A stretch of 64,000 bases of DNA, taken from DTPU01 sp963827855 (GTDB taxonomy: Bacteria > Planctomycetota > Phycisphaerae > Sedimentisphaerales > Anaerobacaceae). Within the stretch, counting starts at the first letter, position 1; each line of letters begins with the position of its first letter. Shown here one piece after another: positions 43,010 to 51,634 of the stretch. A model generated the notes under the pieces. The model worked only from the letters and a program-made list of their open reading frames with translations, was not told the DNA's origin and made no database searches. A program made the translations under genes and the position numbers. The DNA is taken from positions 310,001-374,000 of the forward strand of contig CAWHBY010000002.1 of assembly GCA_963827855.1 (NCBI GenBank). Direction: 5' to 3'.

Positions 43010-44497
43010 CTACTGGGCAGTCCTGACCCTGCCATCTTTGTAGTAGACCCCTTGGGTCCCTTTGGCCAACTGCGCGACGAACTTCTTGACGGTCTCGTCC
43101 TGGCCACTCGTGTGCACCGGCACCACGATGCGGGCCTTGGTCAGCCCGGACATCCTGAGTGCCTGCTCCATATTGCCGCCACAGCCATAGAGCAGCGGGA
43201 AGAGGACGTCCACCTTGAGCTGTGACATCTCATCCAGTGGCTGGGTGTCGCCCGTGACGTAGTAATTCGTGCCATCGAGATGCAGGACATAGCCCATCCA
43301 CTGGTTCGCACGCGGATGCGAAGTGCCTTCGAGGAAGCAGGCAGGGACCGCACTGAAGCTGACGCCTGCCATCGTGACACTCCGGCCGGGCTTGATCTCG
43401 CTGACCGTGATCCCCTCTTCTGCCGCCATCCTGACCACGTCTGAAGGGCCTGCCACGATCGCCTTGGGGTTGAGGGCCAGGTACTCCTTCAGGATCGTGG
43501 GCTGGAAGTGGTCCATATGCGAGTGGGTGATGAGGATCAGGTCTGGCCTGACCATCCCGGACCTGGCCACCCGGTCATCCGTCGGCCACGACACCGGGTC
43601 CACAAACACGACGATCCCCGCCTCGGTGCGGAATCGCACGTCGTTATCTGTGAGATGGACGACGCCCTTGAGGAGCGATGGGGTCCCTGCTGCCTCCGCG
43701 GCTGCAGTCACCGTAGCCTGGGCGTCGGAGTGAAGGGTCTGCCCCTGGCCCGCGAGAAACGCAACCTCCTGGAGTGACAGTGCGCGGTTCCACATCATGG
43801 GCTCATCGATCAAACCGCGGAAGGATGCGCCGAGGTCATCTTCACCCAGATTGGAGCGGTTGCAGCCGATGACCAGGTTGAAGTCCGTGCCGCCCGCAAT
43901 GCCCGAGCCGCTCCATCGGAGCGGCCAGCCTTCGGGCCTGCCGTCCACAAAGACCAACTGCTCGGTGCCGTCGAACGTGGCCGCGACGTGGTGCCACTTC
44001 CCGTCTGCCAACCGGGTCTGGCTCATGCTAGAATGAGACCCCGGTCCGATCTCCAGATTCGCCAGGCCATTCCACGAATTGCCCTGCCAGTCCGCGGCAA
44101 GGCTCAGCGCATAGCCCTGGCTGTAGGACTTGTCGAAGATCCGCCGCCATTTGTCGCCCACGGAGGACGCCTTGATCCACGCCGCGAGCGTCAGTTGCCT
44201 GGGATTCAGGTGTGGATTGTTGGCCACCACAATCTGATCGCCATCCGCCCTGAACTCGTAAGCCCCGCCCTTCTTGCCCTCGGCAGTCCAGCGTACGCCG
44301 GAGGCCTTGCCATGGTTGGCCAGACCGCTGGAGTCCGTGACCTTGCTGCCGGTCTCGTCCTGATCGCACGTCAGGTGCAGCACCAGGCCCTTCTTCAGGC
44401 CTTCGGCGGTGACCGCCGCCGAGGCTGGATCCGCGGATTGGACGGGCCGGGCCGCCATACAAACGCCAAGGATCATGACCCATGCACTGATCTTCAT
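43010..44497 (-). CDS. Secreted LamG-domain / metallo-beta-lactamase fusion
   Basis: The 495-residue protein has a signal (SAWVMILGVCMAARPVQSA). A LamG/concanavalin-like sandwich spans about 40-250 (LVLHLTCDQDETGSKVTDSS; QLTLAAWIKASSVGDKWRRI; KWHHVAATFDGTEQLVFVDG). An UlaG-type metallo-beta-lactamase fold fills 280-495, with ligand motifs intact (ITHSHMDHFQP; YVTGDTQP; VVPVHTSGQDE). It could be an exported sugar-lactone or phosphodiester hydrolase tethered to a glycan. The ATG at 44497 follows aaggggtacact. It is the first gene of a short run with the PD40 stub and the PQQ-like gene, after a possible terminator. Confidence 0.78.
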   Translation of the reverse strand: MKISAWVMILGVCMAARPVQSADPASAAVTAEGLKKGLVLHLTCDQDETGSKVTDSSGLANHGKASGVRWTAEGKKGGAYEFRADGDQIVVANNPHLNPRQLTLAAWIKASSVGDKWRRIFDKSYSQGYALSLAADWQGNSWNGLANLEIGPGSHSSMSQTRLADGKWHHVAATFDGTEQLVFVDGRPEGWPLRWSGSGIAGGTDFNLVIGCNRSNLGEDDLGASFRGLIDEPMMWNRALSLQEVAFLAGQGQTLHSDAQATVTAAAEAAGTPSLLKGVVHLTDNDVRFRTEAGIVVFVDPVSWPTDDRVARSGMVRPDLILITHSHMDHFQPTILKEYLALNPKAIVAGPSDVVRMAAEEGITVSEIKPGRSVTMAGVSFSAVPACFLEGTSHPRANQWMGYVLHLDGTNYYVTGDTQPLDEMSQLKVDVLFPLLYGCGGNMEQALRMSGLTKARIVVPVHTSGQDETVKKFVAQLAKGTQGVYYKDGRVRTAQ

Positions 44498-44564
44498 AGT
44501 GTACCCCTTCCGAGAGCCCTTCCTGATCGGCCACCCCAACGCGGGGCGGACCATGCCCTCATAC

Positions 44565-44590
44565 AAACCCCTCAAAGAGGGTTTTGTTTC
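44565..44590. terminator. Possible intrinsic terminator between operons
   Basis: The hairpin aaacccctc-aaa-gagggttt is followed on the plus strand by tgtttc. On the minus strand it lies about 40 bases after the stop of the GT-C-like gene, where a terminator would be expected, but the T tract there is weak. Confidence 0.35.
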
Positions 44591-44624
44591 ACCCTAAGAA
44601 CCGCGTTCTCCACAGAAACAGACG

Positions 44625-46343
44625 TCACTCCCTGATCCGGTAGTGGATCATTCCAGGATAGCCCTCGACTACGCTCACCAGCTCAGGACCGTCCCTGAAC
44701 TCATCCCTGCGGACTGTGTGATAGGTGATGCCCCAGGTCTTGAGCCGCGTGCCCACCGGCTCGCCGAACCACTGGAGGTCCACGTCGATCTCGTGCCCTG
44801 AGGCCTTCAACTCCACCAACTGCCGGCCAAGGGTCTGTGTCGCCTTCACCTCCCAGTGCATCCTGACTGCAGCCACGATCAAGGCATTGGCCGTGAGGAT
44901 CGCCACCAATCCCCAGGCAACCGCAACCTGGGGCCGGCTGGTGGAGGCCCAGAAGGCAGCCACCACAGGGATAAGGGCCAGCCACCACATCTGGGGTCCA
45001 TACCTCGCCCACCAGGTGTGGATGCTGATCAGCAGGGAGAAGACCACGGCGGCGTAACAGAGCGACAGCAGCCCCCTCTGTGTCCCTGGCCTGACCAGGA
45101 ACCACGCGGCAAGCAGCAGGCTGATCAGGAACGACCCGCTGAAGAACGGCCCAAATCCGGCGATGCGGGTCTCGTGGTAGCGATACATCGCCAGGTCCGC
45201 CCGTGGCACCAGGAAGGGACACATCAGGCGCGCATTCGGGTCGTTGTTGTAGGGCTGCGCACCCGGTCTGCCGAAGATCGCGTAGCCAAACCGGACAAAG
45301 CGATTGCGGCCCATCAGGTTGTGAGGCGTCTCGTACTTCTCGATCTGATCGTCGCCTTGTTGGGGAAGGCTCGGATGGGCCTTGGTTCCCATGAGCGGAT
45401 AGAACGGATGGCCCCGGTGGATCAGGTTGGTGACATAAGGATTGTATCCAAAACCTAGGGTCCCCAAAATGACGATGCCACCCGCCAAGGCTGCGAAACG
45501 CCAGAACAGCCCGCTGCGGCAGAACATCGCGTACAACCCCGCCCCTGCGAGGATGAAGCAGAGGAAGACCAGGCCCGTGAATTTCGAGTTGATGCTGCAG
45601 ATCACCGCGGCTGCGCCCACAAAGAGGACCAGGCGGTTGACCCGCCTGAATCCGCTGAACAGGGCCGCCACAACACACGCCAGGAAGCACACCATCAGGC
45701 CGTCGACCAGGAACGACACGATCTCACTGGTCACCACGGGATTGAGCACCACCAGGAGGGCGACCGCGATCGCCCGGCCGCGCCGCATCCCTGCATCCAT
45801 GCATGCGGCAAGGACCGCCAGAAACGCGGCGTCTACCGCCAGCCACGTCACGAGCTTGCCCCACTCGACGTGACCGGTCAAGGCCATCACAGCCGCGCCG
45901 ATGTACCAGGGTCCCTTGGCGTAGTGGCGGACCCAGAGATTGTTGTGGCCCCCAAAGGTCTGCATGGGCGCCTTCAGCGGGTTCCAGCCCTCCGCCACCC
46001 TGTAGATCCCCACCTGGTGGTACCACTGTCCATCCCAGGACAGATCGTAAGACACCGCAGACACGACGATCGCCAGGATCGTCAGCCCCAGGGTCAGACC
46101 CACAGGCCAAAGGCGTGAGCGACCGCAAAGGCCTTCCCGTCTGCCCAACCAGTCTCCAATGACCAGGGCCCCTGCAAAGGCCACAGGCGCCACGAAGGGC
46201 AGGACCGCCTGGGTCGTCAGGAAGGACACCAGCACACCCAGGTGGGCGAGGCAGAGAAATCCCAGCAGCATGGCCGCGGTGGTCCAGGCAATGACAGAGA
46301 GACGACGATCAGATACAGTGGATTCTGGCGTGGACAGGATCAT
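44625..46343 (-). CDS. Polytopic GT-C-like membrane protein (paralogue 3 of 3)
   Basis: The 572-residue protein has about 10-12 membrane segments, with a first outer loop containing DLSWDGQWYHQVGIYRVAEG and HYAKGPWYIGAA. Acidic residues in the first periplasmic loop of a polytopic protein suggest a GT-C fold lipid-linked sugar transferase (PMT/ArnT/GT39-like), but a definite family is not recognised. The soluble C-terminal tail (LQWFGEPVGTRLKTWGITYH) is conserved in all three copies. It starts 6 bp after the previous copy's stop. The role may be adding sugars to exported proteins or envelope glycans. Confidence 0.65.
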   Translation of the reverse strand: MILSTPESTVSDRRLSVIAWTTAAMLLGFLCLAHLGVLVSFLTTQAVLPFVAPVAFAGALVIGDWLGRREGLCGRSRLWPVGLTLGLTILAIVVSAVSYDLSWDGQWYHQVGIYRVAEGWNPLKAPMQTFGGHNNLWVRHYAKGPWYIGAAVMALTGHVEWGKLVTWLAVDAAFLAVLAACMDAGMRRGRAIAVALLVVLNPVVTSEIVSFLVDGLMVCFLACVVAALFSGFRRVNRLVLFVGAAAVICSINSKFTGLVFLCFILAGAGLYAMFCRSGLFWRFAALAGGIVILGTLGFGYNPYVTNLIHRGHPFYPLMGTKAHPSLPQQGDDQIEKYETPHNLMGRNRFVRFGYAIFGRPGAQPYNNDPNARLMCPFLVPRADLAMYRYHETRIAGFGPFFSGSFLISLLLAAWFLVRPGTQRGLLSLCYAAVVFSLLISIHTWWARYGPQMWWLALIPVVAAFWASTSRPQVAVAWGLVAILTANALIVAAVRMHWEVKATQTLGRQLVELKASGHEIDVDLQWFGEPVGTRLKTWGITYHTVRRDEFRDGPELVSVVEGYPGMIHYRIRE

Positions 46344-46349
46344 GACGGA

Positions 46350-48113
46350 TCACTCCCTCGTACCTGGGGTCTGGGGCGGCTTGGCCGGTTCTGCCCCTTC
46401 CTTCACCTGATAGGTGACCCCTCCTGGATTACCAGCCGCTACGCTTATCAACTCCTGACCGTCTGGGATCTGGTCCCTGCGTACGGCACGATAGGGGATG
46501 CCCCACGTCTTGAGCCGTCTTCCGACCGGCTCGCCGAAATACGCGAAGTCCACCTCGATCTGGCTGCCTGATGCCTTCAATTCCACCAGTTGCCGCTGAA
46601 GGGTTCGGGTGGAGGCGACCTCCCAGTGCAGTCGCACGGTTGCCACGATCAGGGCGTTGATCATGAGTATCCCGACCAGCCCCCAGGCCACGGCCGTCTG
46701 GACACGGGATCGCGAGGCCCAGAAGACCGCCACCACAGGCAGGAGGGAAAACCACCACATCTGTGGACTGTATCGGGCCCACCACATATGCACGTTGATC
46801 AGGACCGTCACGGCCAGCACCCCGCAGCTCAGTAGCAGCAGATATCGAGGCATGGCAGGTGCCCACAGCAGCCAACCGATCAGGATTAGGCTTAGCACAA
46901 GTGCGCCGCTGAAGAAGGGGCCAAGTCCCGCAATACGGACGTCGTGAAAGCGGTACACGGCCATATCCCCAGGACGAGCGGCAAAGGGCCACATCAGGCG
47001 AGCCACCGGCTCGTCATTGTAGGGTGGGAAACCCGGCCGGCCGAAGATCGCATATCCCAAACGGATGAGGCGATGGCGTCCCTTCATATTGGGAGGCGTT
47101 TCATATTGCTCTATCGGATCGTTGCCCTGCTGGGCCAAGCTGGGGAAAGCCCTGCTGCCGGCGAGAGGATAGAAGGGGTGGGACCGGTGGATCGTATTCG
47201 TCACATAGGGATTGTAGCCGAAGACAACAACTCCCAGAGTGATGGCCATCAGATTCAGCCCCGCAAATCGCCATAGAAGATCCCGGTATCTGAACAGACC
47301 GTAGAGCCCGGCCCCTGCGAGGATGAAGCAGAGAAAGACCAAGCCCGTGAACTTGGAGTTGATGCAGCAGATGGCCGCGGCCAGGCCCACGAAGATGACC
47401 AGCCGGTTGGGACGACGGATCCCACTGAACAGGGTCGCCGCATAGCAGGCCAGATAGCATACCATCAGGCCGTCCACCAGGAACGACAGAAGCTCGCTGA
47501 TCACCACTGGATTCAGGGCCACAAGCCCCCCCACGGCCACGGCCCGCCAGCGGCTGATCCCCGCATCCAGGCAGGCTGCCAGGACCGCCAGAAATGCCGC
47601 GTCCAAGGCCAGCCACGTCACGAACTTGCCCCACTCGACCTGACCGGACAGCGCCATCATGGCCGCGCCCATGTACCAGGGTCCCTTGGCATAGTGGCGG
47701 ACCCACAGTTGATTGTGGTCAGCAAAGGCCTGCATCGGGGTAGTCAAGGGATTCCAGCCCTCTGCAATTCGGTAGACGCCGACCTGGTGATACCACTGTC
47801 CATCCCAGGACAGATCGTAGAACATCGCAGACGCGACGATCGCCAGGATCGTCAGCCCCAGGGTCAGACCCACAGGCCAAAGGCGTGAGCGACCGCAAAG
47901 GCCTTCTCGTCTGCCCAACCAGTCACCCAGCACAAGGGCCCCCGCAAAGGCCACAGGAACTGCCAAGGGCAGGACCGCACGAGTCGTCAGGAAGGACACC
48001 AGCACACCCAGGTGCGTCAGGCAGAGAAAGCCCAGAAGCATGGCCGCGGTAGTCCATGCAAGGACAGAGAGACGACGATCAGACACAGTGGATTCTGGCG
48101 TGTACAGGGTCAT
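46350..48113 (-). CDS. Polytopic GT-C-like membrane protein (paralogue 2 of 3)
   Basis: The 587-residue protein is highly similar to the downstream copy, sharing PESTVSDRRLSVLAWTTAAM, DLSWDGQWYHQVGVYRIAEG and FGYNPYVTNTIHRSHPFYPL. The C-terminal tail runs about 15 residues longer (AEPAKPPQTPGTRE). The linker between copies 2 and 3 resembles that between copies 1 and 2, showing that whole units including ribosome binding sites were duplicated. Full length and no frameshift, so probably functional. Confidence 0.65.
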   Translation of the reverse strand: MTLYTPESTVSDRRLSVLAWTTAAMLLGFLCLTHLGVLVSFLTTRAVLPLAVPVAFAGALVLGDWLGRREGLCGRSRLWPVGLTLGLTILAIVASAMFYDLSWDGQWYHQVGVYRIAEGWNPLTTPMQAFADHNQLWVRHYAKGPWYMGAAMMALSGQVEWGKFVTWLALDAAFLAVLAACLDAGISRWRAVAVGGLVALNPVVISELLSFLVDGLMVCYLACYAATLFSGIRRPNRLVIFVGLAAAICCINSKFTGLVFLCFILAGAGLYGLFRYRDLLWRFAGLNLMAITLGVVVFGYNPYVTNTIHRSHPFYPLAGSRAFPSLAQQGNDPIEQYETPPNMKGRHRLIRLGYAIFGRPGFPPYNDEPVARLMWPFAARPGDMAVYRFHDVRIAGLGPFFSGALVLSLILIGWLLWAPAMPRYLLLLSCGVLAVTVLINVHMWWARYSPQMWWFSLLPVVAVFWASRSRVQTAVAWGLVGILMINALIVATVRLHWEVASTRTLQRQLVELKASGSQIEVDFAYFGEPVGRRLKTWGIPYRAVRRDQIPDGQELISVAAGNPGGVTYQVKEGAEPAKPPQTPGTRE

Positions 48114-48119
48114 GACGGA

Positions 48120-49943
48120 TTACTCCCTCATATCTGGGGTCTGGGTCTGGGGCGGCCTGGCCGGTCGTGCCCCGTCCCTCACCCGATAGTGAATCGTTCC
48201 TGGATAGCCGGCCACCACGGTCATCAACTCCTGACCGTCCAGGACCTGTCCCCTCCTGACCGGGTGATAGCGGATACCCCATCTTGTGAAGCGTTTGCCG
48301 ACCGCCTCTCCGAACCATTGGAAATCCACGTCGATCTCCCTGCCGGCCTCCCGGACCTCCGTCAGTTGCCGATTCAGCGTCCGCGTGGCCATGATCTCCC
48401 AGTCGAGGTGTACGGCCGCCACGACCATGGCGTTGACCGTAAGAATCCCGACCAGCACCCAGGCCACGGCCGTCTGGGCCCGGCTCCGTGAGGCCCAGAA
48501 TACTGCCACCACGGGCACCAGGGGGATCCACCACATCTGTGGACCGTACCTGGCCCACCACGTATGGATGCTGACCAGCAGTGACATGACGATCACCGCG
48601 ATAGCCCAGGAGGACCAGACCCCGCGGCATTCCTGGCCTGAGCAACAGCCACGCCGTCAACAGGACGCCGATCAGCAACGCCCCGCTGAAGAACGGCCCG
48701 AATCCGGCTACGCGGATCTCATGGGTGCTGTACACGACGAGCTTCTTGAGGGGCACCAAAAAGGGCCACATCAGGCGGGCGTCCAGGCCGTCGTTGTAGG
48801 GCTGCACGCCTGGCTGGCCGAAGAGGGCCAGTCCGTGACGGACAAGGCGGTTGCGGCCCAGCATGTTCTTGGGCGTCTCGTACTTCTCGATCCCTTCGTT
48901 GCCCTGTGTCGAGGCTCGGATAGGCCTTGGTCCCCTTGTAGGGATAGAACGGGATGTCCGCGATGGAGGATGTTGGTGACATAGGGATTGTATCCGAAGA
49001 CCACGGTGCCGAGGACAATGGCGGCCAGGTTCAGTCCCGCGAACCACCGAACAGGTCACGTCGCTTGAAGAGGCAGTAGAGACCCGCCCCTGCAATCATG
49101 AAACAGAGATAGACCAGACCCGTGGACTTGGAGTTGATGCTGCAGATCGCTGCGGCCACGCCCACGACGATCACCAGCAGGCCAGGGCGGCGGAAGCGGA
49201 ATCCGCTGAACACGGCCGCCGTGCGCAGGCCAGGTAGCCTATCATCAGGCCGTCCACCATGAAGGCGACCATCTGCGTGGTGGTCACTGGATTCAGGGCG
49301 ATCAGTGCCCCCACCGCCACTGCCCTGCCGACGACGCATGCCGGCGTCCAGGCACGCGGCCAGGACCGCCAGGAACGCGGCGTCCAGGGCCAGCCACGTC
49401 ACGAACTTGCCGCTCTCGATATACCCGGTGGTCGCCATCATCGATGCGCTCGCGTACCAGGGGCCCTTGGCGTAGTGGCGTATCCAGAGCTGGATGTCGT
49501 CCGCAAAGGCATGCATGGGGTCCTTCAGGGGATTCCAGCCCTCGTTCGAGCCGATAGATCGCCACCTGGTGGTACCATTGACCGTCCCAGCACAGGTCAT
49601 AGAACGCAGACGACACCCCGACGGCCAGGACCATCAGGCCGACGGTCAGCCCCAGCGGCCAGAGACGATTGCGTCCGCAGAGACCCTCCCGCCTGCCTAG
49701 CCAGCCACCCAGAGCCAGGGCCCCTGCAAAGGCCACAGGCGCCACAAAAGGCAGGATCGCATGGGTCGTCAGAAAGGACACCAGCACCCCCAGGTGGGCG
49801 AGGCAGAGAAAGCCCAGCAGCATGGCGACTGTGGTCCAGGCGATGAGCGAGAGACGTGTGTTGTCTCCAGCATTCGCGGATGCCAGCAAATCGGATGCCG
49901 TGCAGGGAGGTTCGTTGCCCATCACGCCCTTAATCCTCAGCAT
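48120..49943 (-). pseudogene. Polytopic GT-C-like membrane protein, decayed (paralogue 1 of 3)
   Basis: The gene aligns over its full length with the two intact paralogues, but the frame changes about seven times, near 49565, 49340, 49215, 49055, 48960, 48925 and 48600. Recognisable pieces in order are FYDLCWDGQWYHQVAIYRL, EGWNPLKDPMHAFADD, NPVTTTQMVAFMVDGLM, CSINSKSTGLVYLCFMIAG, FGYNPYVTNILHRGH, IEKYETPKNMLGRNRLVRHG and SIHTWWARYGPQMWW. Each shift is one base. Many shifts in one gene of a near-identical array suggest decay of a redundant copy or local assembly error. Confidence 0.8.
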
Positions 49944-49947
49944 CCGG

Positions 49948-51615
49948 CTACCCCAGCGAGATCTCGAGTTTCGTCACAGAGGCAGGCGGGAAGTCGTGCA
50001 CCAGCACCTCGCCCTGGATGGAGACCGGCTCCGTGGTCTTGGGCTGCACCTCGTTGGGTGACTCGAAGCTGTTGTGGCTGTGGACGTCGCTGCTGGCCAG
50101 GACCACTGCGCGGACGGAGCGGATGCTCCCGCCGCGGACCGCGACCTTGGCCTGGCGGGTCTGATCCAGGCTCGGGTTGGTGACGGTCAGGGTCATGGTC
50201 TTGCCATTGACAGAGGCAGATCCAGCCAGGCCCGGCAAGGTGGCAGGCTTCGAGTTCCTGGAATAGGTGATGGACGGTGCAGAGAATTCGGTCCTGACCG
50301 ACTGCGCACCCTGGTGCGAGGCGTACATGGCAAAGACGTGGTAGGTCGGCGTGACGCAGAACTTGTCTTCATGGGCGAAGAACAGGCTGTGCAGGCAGTT
50401 GACCAGTTGTGCCACGTTCGCCATGGCCACCTTGTCCGCGTGGCGGTTGAAGGTGTCCAGGCTCAGCCCTGCCAGGACTGCGTCCCGCATGGTGTTCTGC
50501 TGGCCGATAAGGGCCTCGGCGAATGGCTCTGTGCCCGGCGCATGCCAGGCGCCCCACTCATCCACCAGCAGCTTGACTTGGTGCCTGGGATCGGCCTGGG
50601 CCATCAGCCGCCAATGGCCGGTGATCAGGGACTCCATGAGGTTGGCCTCATGAAGGAGTTCATAGTATTGCTCCGTGTCGAACTTCAGGGCATCGCGTTT
50701 GCCCTCGTACCAGTTGGTCGTGCGGCCCGCACTGGCGTTCCAGGCATAGTGGTGGAGAGCCCAGCCCCACATGCGGCCCAGGTTGTCACCCTCGGCCATC
50801 TTGGCGAAGAACCGCCGCGTCCACTCATAGTTGTCCCCGTTCGGGCCCGAGCCCACGAGCCTCAGCGGCACCCCGTAGCCGGGGACCCAGGCGGTGAACC
50901 TGCGGAACTCAGAGGCATAGTCCTCTGGAGTGAAGTTGCCGCCGCAGCCCCAGGATTCGTTTCCCACGCCCCAGAACCGGACATTCAGCGGATCCGGGTC
51001 GCCGTCTGCCTCCCGCTGCTTGGCCAGGGTCACGCTGTCCTTCGGGGCATTGCAGTACTCCACCCATCGCCAGAACTCCTGGCTGGGCAGGCTTCGCAGG
51101 TTGGCGGCAAGGTAGGGTTGTGCGCCGGTCAGCCTGCAGAACCGGGTGAACTCGATGGTGCCGAACTGATTGGGATCAAAGAACTGCGGCCCATTGCGGC
51201 GGGCCGCCTTCGGCCATTCCGGGGCATCGACCCAGAAGTTGGTCCGCGTGGGCCGCTTGGCCCGTGGACCGATGCCGTCCCTCCAGTCGTATTGGTCGGC
51301 AAAGCACCCACCCGGCCAACGGATGACTGAAGGCTTGATCTTGGACAGGCTATCGATCAGATCCTTGCGGAGGCCGTCGATGTTCGGGATCTTGGAGTTC
51401 TCGCCCACCCAGATGCCGTCGTACACGACGCCACCCAGGTGCTCGACGAAGTGTCCATAGATCTCGGGCGAAATCTGCCCAATGGGCTCATCCAGCAGGA
51501 CGTCGATGCGGGACTCAGCAGCCTTCCCCTGCCCAGCAAAAGACGGGACGCTACGGAGCGCCAACCATGCAGCCCCAACTGCCGCTGCTTCCAGAAATTG
51601 TCTTCTGTTGTTCAT
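49948..51615 (-). CDS. Tat-exported GH51 alpha-L-arabinofuranosidase
   Basis: The 555-residue enzyme has a twin-arginine signal (NNRRQFLEAAAVGAAWLALR). The barrel begins SPEIYGHFVEHLGGVVYDGI, the usual GH51 opening. The acid/base Glu is E220 in GVGNESWGCGG and the nucleophile E353 in LLVDEWGAWH. IRWPGGCFADQYDWRDGIGP is another family hallmark. A C-terminal beta-sandwich completes the fold. It should release terminal arabinose from arabinan or arabinoxylan outside the cytoplasm. It follows the FecR gene by 19 bp and precedes the GT-C-like genes by 4 bp, so its expression is probably controlled by the sigma/FecR pair. Confidence 0.92.
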   Translation of the reverse strand: MNNRRQFLEAAAVGAAWLALRSVPSFAGQGKAAESRIDVLLDEPIGQISPEIYGHFVEHLGGVVYDGIWVGENSKIPNIDGLRKDLIDSLSKIKPSVIRWPGGCFADQYDWRDGIGPRAKRPTRTNFWVDAPEWPKAARRNGPQFFDPNQFGTIEFTRFCRLTGAQPYLAANLRSLPSQEFWRWVEYCNAPKDSVTLAKQREADGDPDPLNVRFWGVGNESWGCGGNFTPEDYASEFRRFTAWVPGYGVPLRLVGSGPNGDNYEWTRRFFAKMAEGDNLGRMWGWALHHYAWNASAGRTTNWYEGKRDALKFDTEQYYELLHEANLMESLITGHWRLMAQADPRHQVKLLVDEWGAWHAPGTEPFAEALIGQQNTMRDAVLAGLSLDTFNRHADKVAMANVAQLVNCLHSLFFAHEDKFCVTPTYHVFAMYASHQGAQSVRTEFSAPSITYSRNSKPATLPGLAGSASVNGKTMTLTVTNPSLDQTRQAKVAVRGGSIRSVRAVVLASSDVHSHNSFESPNEVQPKTTEPVSIQGEVLVHDFPPASVTKLEISLG

Positions 51616-51634
51616 ATGCCTTCCTGTCTTTCTG

